A DNA stretch of 64,000 nucleotides from NCBI RefSeq assembly GCF_025370935.1, contig NC_133473.1, positions 6,737,943 through 6,801,942 on the forward strand. The letters run 5' to 3'. Origin of the DNA: Choristoneura fumiferana (taxonomy: Eukaryota; Arthropoda; Insecta; Lepidoptera; Tortricidae). Positions within the stretch are counted from its first letter, which is position 1, and each line of letters begins with the position of its first letter. The notes under the pieces were generated by a model. It ran no database searches, was not told where the DNA came from, and worked only from the letters and a program-made list of their open reading frames with translations. Shown piece after piece: positions 36,001-47,533 of this stretch. The translations under genes and the position numbers were made by a program.

Positions 36001-39000
36001 TAAGTTGCTTATCATTTTCATGGGCCGACTGTACCTACCTATTGTTAAGCAAGTGATTTTCTGCTTCTTGACAACTTTCTTGTACAGCACCAGCATTAAT
36101 ATCTGCCACAGCGGAGCGTGCAAAAATATCTGACACTTCCTTCCGGGCCAAATAAAGTCGTATCAGATATTTATGCACGCTTGTCAGATATTGGTGCTGG
36201 TGACTGTACTTAGCGCATTATTCTTAGCAGTGATAGTCTTTTCCAAAAACGCTAACTTACAGAACAAGCATTTTGATCTCGCCGTGTCTACTACCAGGTA
36301 ATGATAACCGGTTACCTGGACGCAACGTTTTCTCCAGTGGTACGGTCGGTGGCGGCGCCTTACCTTGAGATGGGACGAAACATTATTTTGGTGGAAGTAT
36401 TTCCGCTGCTAATCCGCCCTTACCCCATGTGAGTACCTACTTACAATACAATCTATGAGTAAAACTTAAGAAAAGTTACGGTCATCTTTGAAACGATATG
36501 TGCATTTATCAAAAACTATAGTACGTAGGTAAACAAGATTTCATTATTGTACCATCAGGCAAATATGTGGTCTACCACTCTAAAGTTGATAATCGTTTGC
36601 ATGTCACAAAACAATAATGCCAATAGACGTGCCTGTCAACTTGAAAGTTCGACTTTAGCGACATATTCATTGGATAGGAACTTGTTTAAAAATTGATAGA
36701 CCACTTGTTTGGTTGATGGTACCATTCATTTATAGAAAGGGGTTTCCCCAATTTCGACACTGTATACTTTCTTTCATTTAAGGTTTGAATTAATGGTCAA
36801 ATTGTCACAACGTTGGTGGTCACACGTTTCTCGATATTTCGGAAAAGATTTTAAAATAGTAAATAGATAATAACAATTATAACAAAAAATGCTATACCCT
36901 ACCAGGGTTCATGTTAACTTTAAGAGCTTATGTTACATGTATGCAATATATAAATAAATAAATACAAATGGACTAAAAATACCTAGTTACATGTACATTT
37001 ATTAGCGGTATTTATTATGGTTTTATCATAGAAGTTAAAACAATTTTAAATAGTTTCGTTGCTTCATTTAAAATAGTGTGCAAATTTAACTGTTAAGTTT
37101 CAAATGTTAAAATAAATGGAGTATAAGCAATGGAAAATTTCGTGCTCATTCTAATCGGTCCGAATCGTAGGTGCGACAAAAATGTGAAATATATTATAGT
37201 AGGTATTATCCAGTTATTATTCAGTATTATTTTTAATGGAACGTACAGAGAAACCATAGGAAACCCATTGAAACTAAATAGGTACCTAATATATCTCGAC
37301 ATTTTGACGTCCCATAACTTTTCAAATTTACCATGAGCTTTCGGTAAAGGAAATTATCTTATTGATTTCTATACCTATACACCTGCGAATCAATTCAACA
37401 GTAACCGCGGTTCTCAATCTGCAATGGACCGATGTCGAAGCAGCAACTCAGGGCCATTTATCACAGATGATGAGTAGTAACTGTTCTAGGGCAGCCCGAA
37501 TAACCCGGCCGCTTGGCGAGATTCTCGGCGAGTTCTTAGCAGAGTTGAGTCGTCGCGGCCTGCCACCGAACCGGCTGGAGTTGTCCGGAGGCAGTCTCGG
37601 CGCGCACATCGCGTACTACGCAGCTGCCAAGTACCGGGAGCTGACGGGACAAAAGCCGGCGCGGTTGTCAGGTTTGATCTACCGAAGAAAGGTACAGTCG
37701 AACCATTTGATTCCTGACCCACCGTAGAACGTTCTCGCAGTAAGCGACATAATGAATTCCCTTGTAAAGCAATGCAATGTCAAAGTTGGTTCGATAAAGT
37801 ACCAAAGGTAACCTACGTGTGGGTAGGTACAATGTACAGCCATAGCGTCAAAATATGTATACATCGACCTTAAGTTTAGTGGCATAAAGGTGTATAGATA
37901 TTTTTGACGTATTGGTAACGTATATATATTTCGCATGCTTAGTAATAAACGGTCTTAACTCAAAAATCGTGAATTTTGGCAAATCGAGTTAAAGTTTAAG
38001 TAATTAGCACTTCTCGTTTCCGTTGAATTATTTGGTAGGATTTAATTTTGTTTACTATGTTTTTTATAATTCCTAACGTGTACATAATGTCTACTTGCAC
38101 TTTTTTCTTATAAAGCAATTTTTTTTATATATTTAATAATATTGCAAAGGTTTAAAAAAAACATTGCATTCATATATCACTTTATTACAAAATGTAGCAA
38201 AATGTAGCGAAATAAAAAAATAATAAATGATGCAAGTCTTAATACAACACCAAGTATTCAAGGATTATTTAATAAAACGAGGCAATCCGAATTACATCAC
38301 TTCATTTTGCGTTTGATTTTTGTGCTAAAAAGAAGTAAATCCAAATATGCTTTATTTGCTTAAAAGTTATTCAAAATACTCATGTTTTCCTTCTTGCAAT
38401 AACGATATATCTTCAAATGGCTCACAAAAGCAACTACTTGCTCGCAAGTAAGTCGGAACATGACTGAAGGTAGCTGCTTTAGCACCAAATGAAATTTGCA
38501 ATTTGTTAAAAGTAAAACGCATCAAGTCGTGCTATCTCTTTATAATACCCGATTTAGGCTGGTTTAAGAAAGAGAGCCGATAGTGCTCTCAGATATAAGC
38601 CGTTTTAGTACAATAACTAAATTTTCGCCAATTTTGAGTTAGGCCCGTTTATTACTAAGCATGCGATTTATGCTTTTGAACGTACCAGTAAGTAATGTGC
38701 ATGGGTGAATATTTTTGTTAGATAAGCCAGATCGAGAGTGAGAGAACGCTGAGGTAGGTGTACATCAACTGCACACTCCCACACAAGCTTTCTCGAAGAC
38801 ATGCTGCGTAGTTTTCGATTAAATTCTTTAACAAAACCGGCCAAGAGCGTGTCGGACACGGGTTCCGTGTAGGGTTCCGTAGCCATTACGAAAAAAATAA
38901 GTAATATTTCTCTAAGGATTTCGTATTTTATACGGAATCATCCAAGTTTAGGTATATCTTATACCTTAGGCTGCTACGAGGGTCATGCCAAAAGAAATTA

Positions 39001-42000
39001 GATACTCCATGCTCGTTTGATTGATACTGGCCAGTTATACACCACCGTGAAGGCTGATTAAATAGCTATAAATTTAAAAATGGAATACTCCGGAAGTCCA
39101 GTAACAAAAAAAAAAAAAATATTTTTCTGATTGATTCTGGCGGGAATTTGCGGTTACAATGGAACTTAGTCGACGTGATTTTCGAGTTATGATTTATTAT
39201 GACTTTAAAAAAGGTTTAAAGCCCCAAGAATGTTTTGAACTTTTAGCCACGACTTTTGGTGAGTCTGCTTGTTCTCGTGCAACTGTCTTTAATTGGTTTG
39301 CTGAATTTAAAAGAGGGCGGGAGAGCTTTGAAGATGAGGCAAAGTCGGGGCGACCGCCAACCGCAGTTACTCAAGAAAATGTGCAAGCCGTGGAAAAAAA
39401 TATCCGTGAGAACCGACGAATTACATACGTAGAGCTTGAGCGTGATCTAGGCATTGGATCAGCAGTACTGCAAACCATAATTCATGGACAACTGTCCCTC
39501 CATAAGCGTTGTTCGAGATGGGTGCCGCATAAACTCAACGATTTGCAGAAAGAACGCCGCGTGGATTGGTGTAATTTATGATAAATAAATCGATGCTAGC
39601 GAGAAGAAAACTGTGTATGATATACTGACAGGTGACGAAACATGGTTGCATAACTACGATCCTGAAACAAAGCGGCAGTCAACGGTATGTTACGGTATGT
39701 TATACATCCCTGTATTTCTTTTTTTTTTTTTTCTTAATGTATAATATAGTTTTAAAGTATTTTATTTTGTAATTTTATTTTTATGAAAAAATGACTTTCT
39801 GCCAAGTTTCTTGCGGCGCATTCTTCTTGGCAATGATGGTCTTTCCGAAAGCGCTGGTAGTTAAAAAATGACGTGTAAAAGTGCCCATTGCGGTCTATTT
39901 ACTGAATAAATCATTTGAATTTTTTAATTTTGAATTATGGTGCTTTGAAGATGAACCGACTCCAACAAAATGTCGCCGAGCACGAAGCACACAGAAACAA
40001 ATGGTTGCCTCATTTTTCTGCAAGACAGGCCATATTGCGACTGTGGTGTTAGAGGATCAAAGAACTGTCAACTCAGAATGGTATGTGACAGTTTGTGCTC
40101 CACAGGTGCTGTCAGCTTGGTGTGACAAGCGGCCAAAGTCAGGAACCCAGCACCTGCTCTGGCACCACGACAACGCCGCCCCGCACACTTCTGCCACAAC
40201 ACTCGACTATTTTAGTTCGAAAAATTTCACTATACTCCTGAATATTCTCATGATCTGGCACCCTGTGATTTTTACCTGTTTCCAAAAATTAAAGAAAAAT
40301 TAAAAGTACCTAAGGCGATTTGAAACCAAAGAAACCCTGGCTGCCTATAATTATGAAATTTCTGAGGTACCCAAAGAAGAATGGTCACTGACATTTTCCA
40401 AATGGTTTAGCCGGATGAAAAAGTGTATACGTGCTCACGGTGAATACTTCGAAAAAATAGATAGCAATAATAAATATTAAACCTTGTAGTTTTTGAATAT
40501 CTAATTTATTTTGGCATGACCCTCGTATTTACTCTTAAACTAATAATAATTCGCTCGATTTTTATGAAAATTTGCACTTTAAAGTTGAATATTTCGCAAA
40601 CAAATCACTGAATCGAAAAATCGACCTAGTAAATCCGTAATGGTTTTAAAAGACCTATTCAACGATACCCCACACCATAGGGTTGGATGAGAAAAAAAAA
40701 ACACCCCTACTTTACGTCTATGGGATACTTACCCTAAAAAAATTTTTTTATAAATTTTTATTGAAAATTACAGCTTTCTAGCATTGATATTCCCTGAGAA
40801 AATCCGCGGACGGACAGACAGACAGACAGACATGGCGAAACTATAAGGGTTCCGTTTTTGCCATTTTGGCTCCGGAACCCTAAAAAAGTAAAACCGACTC
40901 CAAGAAACTAAAAAATAACTACGGAATCTAGTTTCTTCAATTTACTTACGTCGAATGTCGAGATATGCCCGACATATTTCGAACCAATCCGTAGTTCTTT
41001 CTCAAGACGAGCTTAAACAAAAACCCGCAAGAGCGCTGGCGAGCAGTTTTTTTTTTTTTTTTTTTTATTCGACTGGATGGCAAACGAGCAAGTGGGTCTC
41101 CTGGTGGTAAGAGATCACCACCGCCCACAAACATCTGCAACACCGGGGGTATTGCAGACGCGTTGCCAACCTAGAGGCCTAAGATGGGATACCTCACGTG
41201 CCAGTAATTTCACCGGCTGTCTTACTCTCCACGCCGAAACACAACATGCAAGCACTGCTGCTTCACGGCAGGATTAGCGAGCAAGATGGTGGTAGCAATC
41301 CGGGCGGACCTTGCACAAGGTCCTACCACCTGCAAAATTTTGCAAAATTGTTTCGCAATCGTTTTTCCATTCGACCTCGCCTTGAGAAAGAATCACGGAT
41401 GGGATCAAAACATGTCGAGCGTATCTCGACTATTAATACGTGACTGAATCGTGTATCTATTTTAATAATTATTTCACGTACATAGTTGTTGATGGCATAT
41501 CCCGACCCGTGTGGTGTCGGGTTAGAATTTACACCTCTCCATTTCTTCCGTGGATGTCGTAAGAGGCGACTGAGGATATCGGTATGGTATATACCGTAGG
41601 CGACAGGCTAGCAACCTGTCACTATTGTACCGTTTTTGTCAAACTTAGAACCTAAAATTGCTAAAAGTGGCTCCGAAGCGGTAACGTTTCGTGTGCTCTG
41701 CCTACCCCATTTGGGAATACAGGCGTGATGATGTGTGTGTGTGTGGCATATCCGTAGTGCATGTAGTGTCTTTAGACTACAGTTGTGAACTTGCAGGCTT
41801 GGACCCCGCTGGCCCGTGTTTCCGCAACCTGCCGCCCTCACAGCGATTCAATCCTGAGGGCGCTGAGAAGGTAGACGTGCTTCACACTAATATAGACGGG
41901 TTCGGGATCGCGGACCCTATCGGACACGTCGACTTCTACGCTAATGGCGGTAAGAATCTATAGATAGGAAAACAAAAAATTTGCTCTCACGCGATCCATC

Positions 42001-42542
42001 ACGCACTAAGGCTCCGTTTCCACCAGAGATGTACGAGGATGTGTTGCGAGAAATGTGTTTTTCATGAACCAATAGAAACGCTTTTTTACCTTTTATTTCA
42101 TATACCATTTAAGTACTCGAGGGTTGTGAAATAAAACGAAAAAGGTTCACGAATAAAAAAATTCTGGCTCATTCAAATAGCTCCTTCTGTTGCAGGTGAA
42201 TATCAACCATCAATGTTTGGAGACTTCATCATGCCTTGCTTCCTGTTATGCAGCCACATTCGCTCCGCGTTCTACTGGCTGCTGGCCTACGAAAATCCAG
42301 ACAAGTTCATAGCAGTTCGCTGCGAATCTGTCGCAAAAGCCAGACACGGGGACTGCTACAACGACACAGTCGTACCGAACTTCCTTGGACCAAAAACAAA
42401 TTTCACCAACAAGGGAATATACTATCTTCCCACCAAAGAACAGTTGCCATACTACATAGGTGAAGAGGGCCTAAAAAAACGAAAATACAACCACAACGGT
42501 TACCTACTCAGAGTTTCGCCAGACAACGATGTTATAGTATGA
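33041..42542 (+). CDS. Secreted pancreatic-lipase-family protein
   Basis: A neutral lipase or phospholipase A1-like hydrolase, 358 aa. Six exons: 33041-33128, 33695-33870, 36298-36428, 37490-37671, 41797-41949 and 42196-42542, with phases matching at every junction (the donor after exon 4, GTTTGA, is weak). Signal peptide MVFTFLVLLCACGCVFA. The nucleophile elbow is GGSLGAH with Ser167; Asp195 is in GLDPAGPCFR; His264 is in LCSHIRSAFYW, giving a complete triad. VDVLHTN and GHVDFYANGG are further hallmarks of the family. The oxyanion strand reads VMITGYLD, with Thr where classical lipases have His of HGF. There is no PLAT domain, as usual for insect members. AATAAA at 42548-42553 and an initiator-like TCAGT at 33001 frame the gene. 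The long fourth intron (37672-41796) holds nested transposons. Substrate unknown: phospholipid or acylglycerol. Confidence 0.9.
33365..33589. mobile_element. hAT-type MITE with 8-bp target duplication
   Basis: It starts CAGTGTTTGTCAAACT and ends AGTTTGAAAAACACTG, typical hAT termini. CTCTAGAG flanks it exactly on both sides (33357-33364 and 33590-33597). No transposase. It lies in lipase intron 1. Confidence 0.88.
34017..34492. repeat. Unclassified element with repeated GCCCGGGCATTAT motif
   Basis: The string GCCGGGCATTAT, or its variants, occurs near both ends in both orientations (34022, 34093, 34437, 34464), ending in a near-palindrome TAATGCCCGGGCATTATA. The centre has GC-rich CGCTCGCTCGCTGCGCTCG. 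Probably a non-autonomous DNA transposon in lipase intron 2. Confidence 0.5.
35103..35358 (-). mobile_element. PolyA-tailed retroposon, copy 3 (internally shortened)
   Basis: Same family as 28375-28645. The segment around the GGACCTTGTGCAAGGTCC hairpin at the head is missing. Lipase intron 2. Confidence 0.7.
35400..35640 (-). mobile_element. Degraded tRNA-derived SINE fragment
   Basis: Pieces of the family at 21815-22107 (GTCCCACTGCAGGGCACAG, TCGCAGTTGTGTGCAGGTTT) are interrupted by a local inverted duplication around 35470-35590 (GTGAGTAAACCTGC against GCAGGTTTACTCAC). Confidence 0.5.
35887..36034. mobile_element. MITE with 22-base perfect inverted ends
   Basis: GTACAGTCGGCCCATGAAAA plus TG at 35887-35908 is the exact reverse complement of 36013-36034. 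The end ACAGTCGGC is shared with the MITEs at 46835 and 53657. Lipase intron 2. Confidence 0.82.
36082..36209. mobile_element. MITE in lipase intron 2
   Basis: GTACAGCACCAGCATTAATA at the left pairs with GTCAGATATTGGTGCTGGTG and ACTGTAC at the right. The arms are imperfect (about 45 bases), and it ends 88 bases before exon 3. Confidence 0.7.
36549..36723. mobile_element. MITE in lipase intron 3
   Basis: GTACCATCAGGCAAATATGT at the left pairs imperfectly with ACTTGTTTGGTTGATGGTAC at the right. Both arms continue with the complementary strings GGTCTACC and ATAGACC. Confidence 0.65.
36724..37489. other. Rest of lipase intron 3; no gene seen
   Basis: AT-rich. An open frame continues from exon 4 back to 37362 but ignores a good acceptor (GTTCTAG at 37483-37489) whose phase fits exon 3, so I treat that extension as intron. 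Confidence 0.5.
38977..40525 (+). mobile_element. Degenerate mariner transposon
   Basis: Terminal inverted repeats of about 28 bases with two mismatches start CGAGGGTCATGCCAAAA at 38977 and end with its complement at 40525, flanked by TA on both sides. The transposase begins at 39159 (MELSRRDFRVMIYYDFKKGL) with the helix-turn-helix region, and stops at 39579. Catalytic motifs of the D,D34D class remain in pieces: TGDETW near 39633, HHDNAAPH near 40170 and a frameshifted APCDFYLF near 40262. A retroposon fragment interrupts it at about 39690-39937. It is inactive. Confidence 0.92.
39690..39937 (+). mobile_element. Retroposon fragment inserted in the mariner
   Basis: Transposase coding sequence stops after KRQSTV and resumes with CFEDEPTPTK. 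Between them are a T-rich run and the strings TTCTTGCGGCGCATTCTTCT and GTGCCCATTGCGGTCTATTT, ending in TTTGAATTTTTTAATTTTGA, the tail typical of a lepidopteran non-LTR family. A short tandem GGTATGTTAC marks the left junction. Confidence 0.7.
40949..41442. mobile_element. Inverted-repeat element opened by retroposon copy 4
   Basis: Arms at 40949-41012 and 41376-41442 are imperfect reverse complements (TCTTTCTCAAGACGAG against CTCGCCTTGAGAAAGA; GTCGAGATATGCCCGACAT against ATGTCGAGCGTATCTCGAC). The centre is occupied by the polyA retroposon at 41047-41335. Confidence 0.6.
41047..41335 (-). mobile_element. PolyA-tailed retroposon, copy 4
   Basis: Nearly complete copy with the longest tail (T run from 41047 on the plus strand), suggesting a recent insertion. 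Lipase intron 4. Confidence 0.75.
41485..41750 (+). mobile_element. 3' end of a non-LTR retrotransposon
   Basis: Strings GGATGTCGTAAGAGGCGACT, GGCTAGCAACCTGTCACTAT and CTCTGCCTACCCCATTTGGG, followed by a TG-rich tail, are the order seen in 3' ends of lepidopteran non-LTR elements. It ends only about 47 bases before lipase exon 5. Confidence 0.6.
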
Positions 42543-43786
42543 CACAAAATAAAACCATTTGGAGACTTCAGACAAATTTATTTCAATATCAATCATTACA
42601 AAATCCATTAAACAACAACTACGTTAGTTAGACCGATTTAATTTCGTATTGAATCTATCTAAATGTATGTACAGAAAGGACCCTCTATCGTGATCAGTCG
42701 AGTTAAGCTCTGAGTGCTCAAGATACGTTCACCGATTGATTTGAGCTCAATAATGGAAGCAACTTATTGTTGACAGCGTTGAGATTGACACCAGCGACTA
42801 TAATATTGAATACGAATACTGTGTCGTACAAGTGGGCCGGATGAGCGTGCAGTGTTCAAAAACGTTCTTCAAATTCTCGTTAAAAGAACGAAACAGTAAT
42901 TACTAAGAACACTGGACGCTTCGGGCGCAGTCGATTTTTTTTTGGCTCTAAGACAGGTAGAGATTTTTAAAGACTTTACAAAAAATATACGCTGGTGTTG
43001 ATCCAAACGGTGTCGTACAGATCCGAATTACATCAGAAATGCAAACCAGATATTAATACTAACTAACTCACACGACTCTGCGTATGTTCATAATCATAAC
43101 ATTGAAGCATTACATAGAAAAAACGTCACTAAGCGATGCACAGAAAACACAAAATTTGCGATATAGTGATAACTCCGAAAATATATTTGCAAAATACAAA
43201 TTAATATCAACATAATGTACTTGATTTAGCTTTATTCCAATAAATAGTCCATCTAAAAATAATTCCTAGTCTATCCAGGGATAAAAATATATTTTACAAT
43301 CATTAATACAATAGCATGGAAACAGTGCAGTACAAACGCGAAAAACAAAATACCTAATTTGAGTTGAAGAACAAAATGTATAAATTGTTAGGAAAACTGA
43401 GAAAAATAACAATTTACTCTCATTTATAAACCAACAATAATCCATTCAGATCTTAATAAAACATCACAAAAAACACAGTCAATCGATTAATTTATCATAT
43501 TGGATTATTTTACATCAATGTAATTTATCATTATAACTCTTATTCCCCATTTGAACGAATTTATTTGTGACATACGGAATCAATTTTTCAAAATAGATCA
43601 TTGACTGTATCATACATCTATTTCAAATACTCAACCCTAGTCATAAGGTAAACTAACCTGTTAGCAAATTTTTTGTCAGGTCCTTACCATCACTTCAAAA
43701 TTTCACCTTCGAAATGGTAAACTCTCAACTCAATGTATAACTTATAAACAAAAAATATGCCTTTACAATTTGCATGCCCTGAGGCT

Positions 43787-43905
43787 GTTTTCACCACTAA
43801 ATTCTGTCTCACGGTATTGAAAAACGGGTGCTCGTGATCGCATTTACATCTCTTTCTGTCCTTATCCTATTCCTATGTCATGTGACAGAAAGTAGTGGTG
43901 AAAAC
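43787..43905. mobile_element. MITE with GTTTTCACCACT ends
   Basis: GTTTTCACCACTAAATTCTG at 43787 pairs with CAGAAAGTAGTGGTGAAAAC at 43886-43905, with three central mismatches. No coding content. Confidence 0.65.
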
Positions 43906-44449
43906 AATTATGATTCCGAATGCGTTAGACAATAAGGCATCAGGTTTTTGTTAATTCAAATGAAGGAAACTGTCAATGCAATTCGTTCAAATGGGGTTTA
44001 CAATTATAATACTGAATTTTAAACATAAATATAATTGGCTTGCCACAAAAACTTAAACAAGTCTAAGACATGCCTAAACTTACTGTTTTCTATTACTGAC
44101 ATGTATTAACGCATGTTCAACGTTTGTTCAAGTTTTTATGATAACACAGTAGAGATTAATCGCGTGGAATGTAAAAAATTAAAATGAGCCGTTTAGATTT
44201 TCGTTTTAAATTTAGACCACATTTTGTAGTGATATGCGTATGATCTGAGGAAATCTTTAGAAGATTGACTCGATAATCATCATTTTAAAGCATCAAGCTA
44301 ATTTCCCTTTATAAAATCTGACGTGTACCTATACGTATCAGAGTTTAGATATGTATGTTCATTGCTAAGCGAAGAGCTGTAGTGCTCATAATGAGTGAGT
44401 GCCGATAAAAATAATAATAAATTGACATCGAGATATTTCACTCGCAGTA

Positions 44450-44657
44450 CAGTACGATTACTTGGAGTTAACACTTGACAGATGGGCGTGCCTTCAGTCA
44501 ATTTTCAACTTTGAGGTCATACAAATAAAATAGTTTTCACATAATCTGTAAACGTGGGTAGCGGTATACTAAAAATGGCTTTATTTGTATGACGTCAAAG
44601 TTGAAAATTGACTGAAGGCACGCCCATCTGTCAAGTGTTAACTCCAAGTAATCGTAC
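44450..44657. mobile_element. MITE with about 80-base inverted arms
   Basis: The left arm (44450-44529, with CTTGGAGTTAACACTTGACA) and right arm (about 44579-44657, with TGTCAAGTGTTAACTCCAAG) pair almost without mismatch around a 50-base centre. Confidence 0.82.
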
Positions 44658-45140
44658 TGTAACACTGTTACTTTTCAGTCCATATTCACAGTCGACATCT
44701 GACAGGAGAAAAGGTTGAAAAAATAACGCCATACTCAAATTCTCTCTTCATTGATATTGACTTCAGTACGCTTACTAAACCTCCGATTACTATCTTTTTC
44801 ATCGCCGGGTGTGTCCTAAATACAGCACAAATTTGACCTATGTAAATTTATAGACATAATAAAAATGGCTATAGCACTGCTCTGTCAAGGGCAACGTACA
44901 AATTTGTCACATTAGCCCATAGGGCAAAACATTAACTAACGAGAAATAATACTTCGTACATGTTACTGAGACTTTGTGATGTATATAAATTAGTGGCCTT
45001 GACTTTACAGTTATGAGTATTTATCTACGTACATATAAGGTAAACGTCCGAGTGTTAGACACGCTAATGCCCAATAGATGTCATTCTGCTGTCATCTCTA
45101 TTCCTAATGATATAAGATTAAAGATGCCTACTATTGGGAC

Positions 45141-45636
45141 TAGGGTTGCCAGGTCCTCAAACGTAATAGCCGGACGGACCAGCCAGTTTGGCCGGACTTT
45201 TGGGCAAAAAGGCCGGACCCCATTATTAAGGACTAGCTTATGCCCGAAGCTTCGAACGCGTCAAAAAAAAAATTTTTTTTTTTCGTTATAAATGGTAGCC
45301 TATGTACTTCCCAGAGTTATAAACTCTATACCAAATTTCATTTAAATCGGTTCAGTAGTTTAAGCGTGAAGTAGTAACAGGCAGGCAGACCGACAGACAG
45401 ACAGGCTGAGTTACTTTTGCATATATAACATAAAGTAGGGATTTTGTGTCTTAGTATACTTACCTATATGACAAAAAAAATGTATGTAATGTCTACGGTT
45501 ATTACAATTTTTATTTTTATGAACTTATAGTCACTGGTCAGTTGTAAAAAGCCTAACAAAAGCCGTTTATTTTGGCCGGACAAGCATTGAAAAAGCCTAA
45601 CTATGTCCGGCTTTATCCGGACACCTGGCAACCCTA
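45141..45636. mobile_element. hAT-type MITE inserted in the outer MITE
   Basis: It starts TAGGGTTGCCAGGT and ends ACCTGGCAACCCTA (14 of 14 complementary). ATTGGGAC is duplicated exactly at 45133-45140 and 45637-45644. Inner sequence repeats GCCGGAC units. Confidence 0.88.
45229..45434 (+). mobile_element. SINE-like element inside the hAT MITE
   Basis: Strings ACTAGCTTATGCCCGAAGCT, ACCAAATTTCATTTAAATCG and GGTTCAGTAGTTTAAGCGTG, then GACAGACAGACAG, follow the order of a widespread lepidopteran interspersed repeat. Confidence 0.6.
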
Positions 45637-45925
45637 ATTGGGACAGTCACGAGCACACGTACGTTTACCTTACACTTTTCAATGTTAATACGTCACAAAA
45701 AGTCGAGAAAACGCAAATCGCGTGGCTGAAAAATTCAAGGACGGTGTGGACAGTGACATGTTAAGGTTCATACATTTGAGCATCATTAGAACCTTCTCAT
45801 CCCTCCTTCTAGACACACTTAAACGTGAAGTTTTGGTATGTACTAATTGACTCTTTCAATTCCCTTTCTTTTCTTCTCTCTATACCTATAAGGGATACTT
45901 CTTATTTACTAACGTAAAAAAATTA

Positions 45926-46085
45926 CTGCCGGTGAAATTACTGGCACTTGAGGTATCCCATCTTAGACCTCTAGGTTGGCAACGCATCTGCAATCCCCCG
46001 GTGCCCATAGACAATGGGCGGTGGTGATCTCTTACCATCAGGAGACCCACTTGCTCGTTTGCTATCCAGTCGAACAAAAAAAAAA
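45926..46085 (+). mobile_element. PolyA-tailed retroposon, copy 5 (5' truncated)
   Basis: Only the 3' half is present, from GCCGGTGAAATTACTGGCAC to the A run after CCAGTCGAAC. It is in the plus orientation, opposite to copies 1-4. Confidence 0.7.
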
Positions 46086-46834
46086 CTGGAAAAGCTGCCA
46101 AAATGTAACCTTTGCTCATATAGAAAGGTAATCCACATAATTGCAATAAAGACATACAAACGTCGTATTTTATTAACCCTTCAGCATAAATAAATTTACT
46201 TGCCCTAAATATATTTAGTTTGGCGTTTTTTGTTATTAGCAATCAAGTATACTTTTTAACGTAATCATGTACTAATTTGTAAACTTTTTTTAAACAGTAG
46301 TTCTGTAGACAGTTGTTGCTAACTCTACAAATTACAAATGATATTCGCTTGATCTAAATGTTTGGACAAATGGCCACTGTGGTACTGTTTAAAAAAATGA
46401 GTTTATTTTATATAAAAAAGTATATAAGTAGAATCCGACAACTATAAGTGACCTTAGAACTTTAGCTAGTAAGTACTCCACAGCAGCTTAGCATTCGCTT
46501 TGTGCAGTATTTACGCTTTTAGCTCAGACAGAATATAAAAGCTTCCAAGTAGCTTTTATAAAAGTATAAAATTATATTAAAATCTCATTAGCCTACTTTG
46601 GCCCAGTGAGCTTATTTAAGCGCCTACTCTTTTTGGTGGCAAGTTCATTAATACAAAGTTATTACAAAGAGCAGTTCCTAAAACCTAATTTTAACCTTTT
46701 GATCTTCAACGTGCGACAACAATTAACTCGTGATATTTATATACCTAATCATAAATTGCACGTCTGTAAGTAAAGGATTTATGGTTAAAACATCGAGCAG
46801 TAATGTCTAATAATACCGATATATTTCCGGTACG

Positions 46835-46971
46835 TACAGTCAGCATCAAAAGTAGCTGTACACTTTCGTACTTCGTCGTTTTACAGCCACGTACTAAACG
46901 CCATGCGAAATTGCCAATGTGTCAATGCGACAGAGTAAAAAAGTGATCCCCTACTTTTGATGCCGACTGTA
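46835..46971. mobile_element. MITE with TACAGTCAGCATCAAAAGTA ends (also 53657-53793)
   Basis: The left end pairs with TACTTTTGATGCCGACTGTA at 46952-46971 with one mismatch. The duplicated segment carries the same insertion at 53657-53793. It lies downstream of the PI3K-C2 stop. Confidence 0.8.
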
Positions 46972-47533
46972 CGAATAATACGGTGTATTGCATTAATTAT
47001 TTTCTCACTTTATTTTGTCAAGTACATCTTTCTTTTCTTACTTGCCAGTGCCAGACAAATCGTAGGTTAAATAACCTTGAAATTTTCTTTTTTTGACACA
47101 TAGTGAGTGTTGACTAACAATTACAATAAATTTAATTTTAATTGGAAAACGTCCAACACTGTCGACAATGCTCTTCTCTATAAAAAAATACCGGGACGAC
47201 AGAAATCAAAATTAATTTCCTAAGTGCCCTACTCGAAGCCCTGCTTACAATACCCCTGCTAAACTTTTTTTTTATAAATGCAGGGCCGATGGTACAGAGT
47301 CAAAATGCATACACAGAATAAAAATTCAGGGCTATGATTAGAGCACTTCTACCTTTTAACCTGTAACGTCTTATTTATAGATGTGACAAGCGGCATATTG
47401 CAACAGCGCAGCGAAATAAATTGCAGCGCCGTATTTATTAAAGTCCCGAAGGTTAAAGGTTAGGTTAAATTTCATAGTTCGTTTCCTAAATGTGTACGTC
47501 ACAGCTCCACATAGCAGAGCCGGCAAGTCTTAG

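Larger units (their letters stand above)
38838..40886. mobile_element. Common lepidopteran repeat split by a mariner
   Basis: The left part (38838-38976) has CCGGCCAAGAGCGTGTCGG and AGGGTTCCGTAGCC. The right part (40526-40886) has GGACGGACAGACAGACAGAC, GGCGAAACTATAAGGGTTCC and CCGGAACCCT. Together they form one copy of a very widespread lepidopteran element with AGGGTTCCG-type complementary ends, opened at a TA by the mariner insertion. Confidence 0.65.
45036..45672. mobile_element. Outer MITE of a nested set
   Basis: TAAGGTAAACGT at 45036 pairs with ACGTTTACCTTA at 45661-45672. The element is interrupted at 45141-45636 by a hAT-type MITE; the 8 bases ATTGGGAC present on both sides of the insert belong to it once. 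Confidence 0.7.
42554..46512. other. Intergenic region between the lipase and PI3K-C2 genes
   Basis: No exon recognised. It contains two palindromic MITEs (43787-43905, 44450-44657), a three-level nested transposon (45036-45672) and a retroposon fragment (45926-46085), each listed separately. The remainder is AT-rich and unremarkable. Confidence 0.5.

Noticed and set aside
37362..37489. Extending lipase exon 4 upstream to 37362
   Set aside because: The frame is open but the acceptor at 37483-37489 gives the only phase that joins exon 3, and the extra residues do not fit the family.
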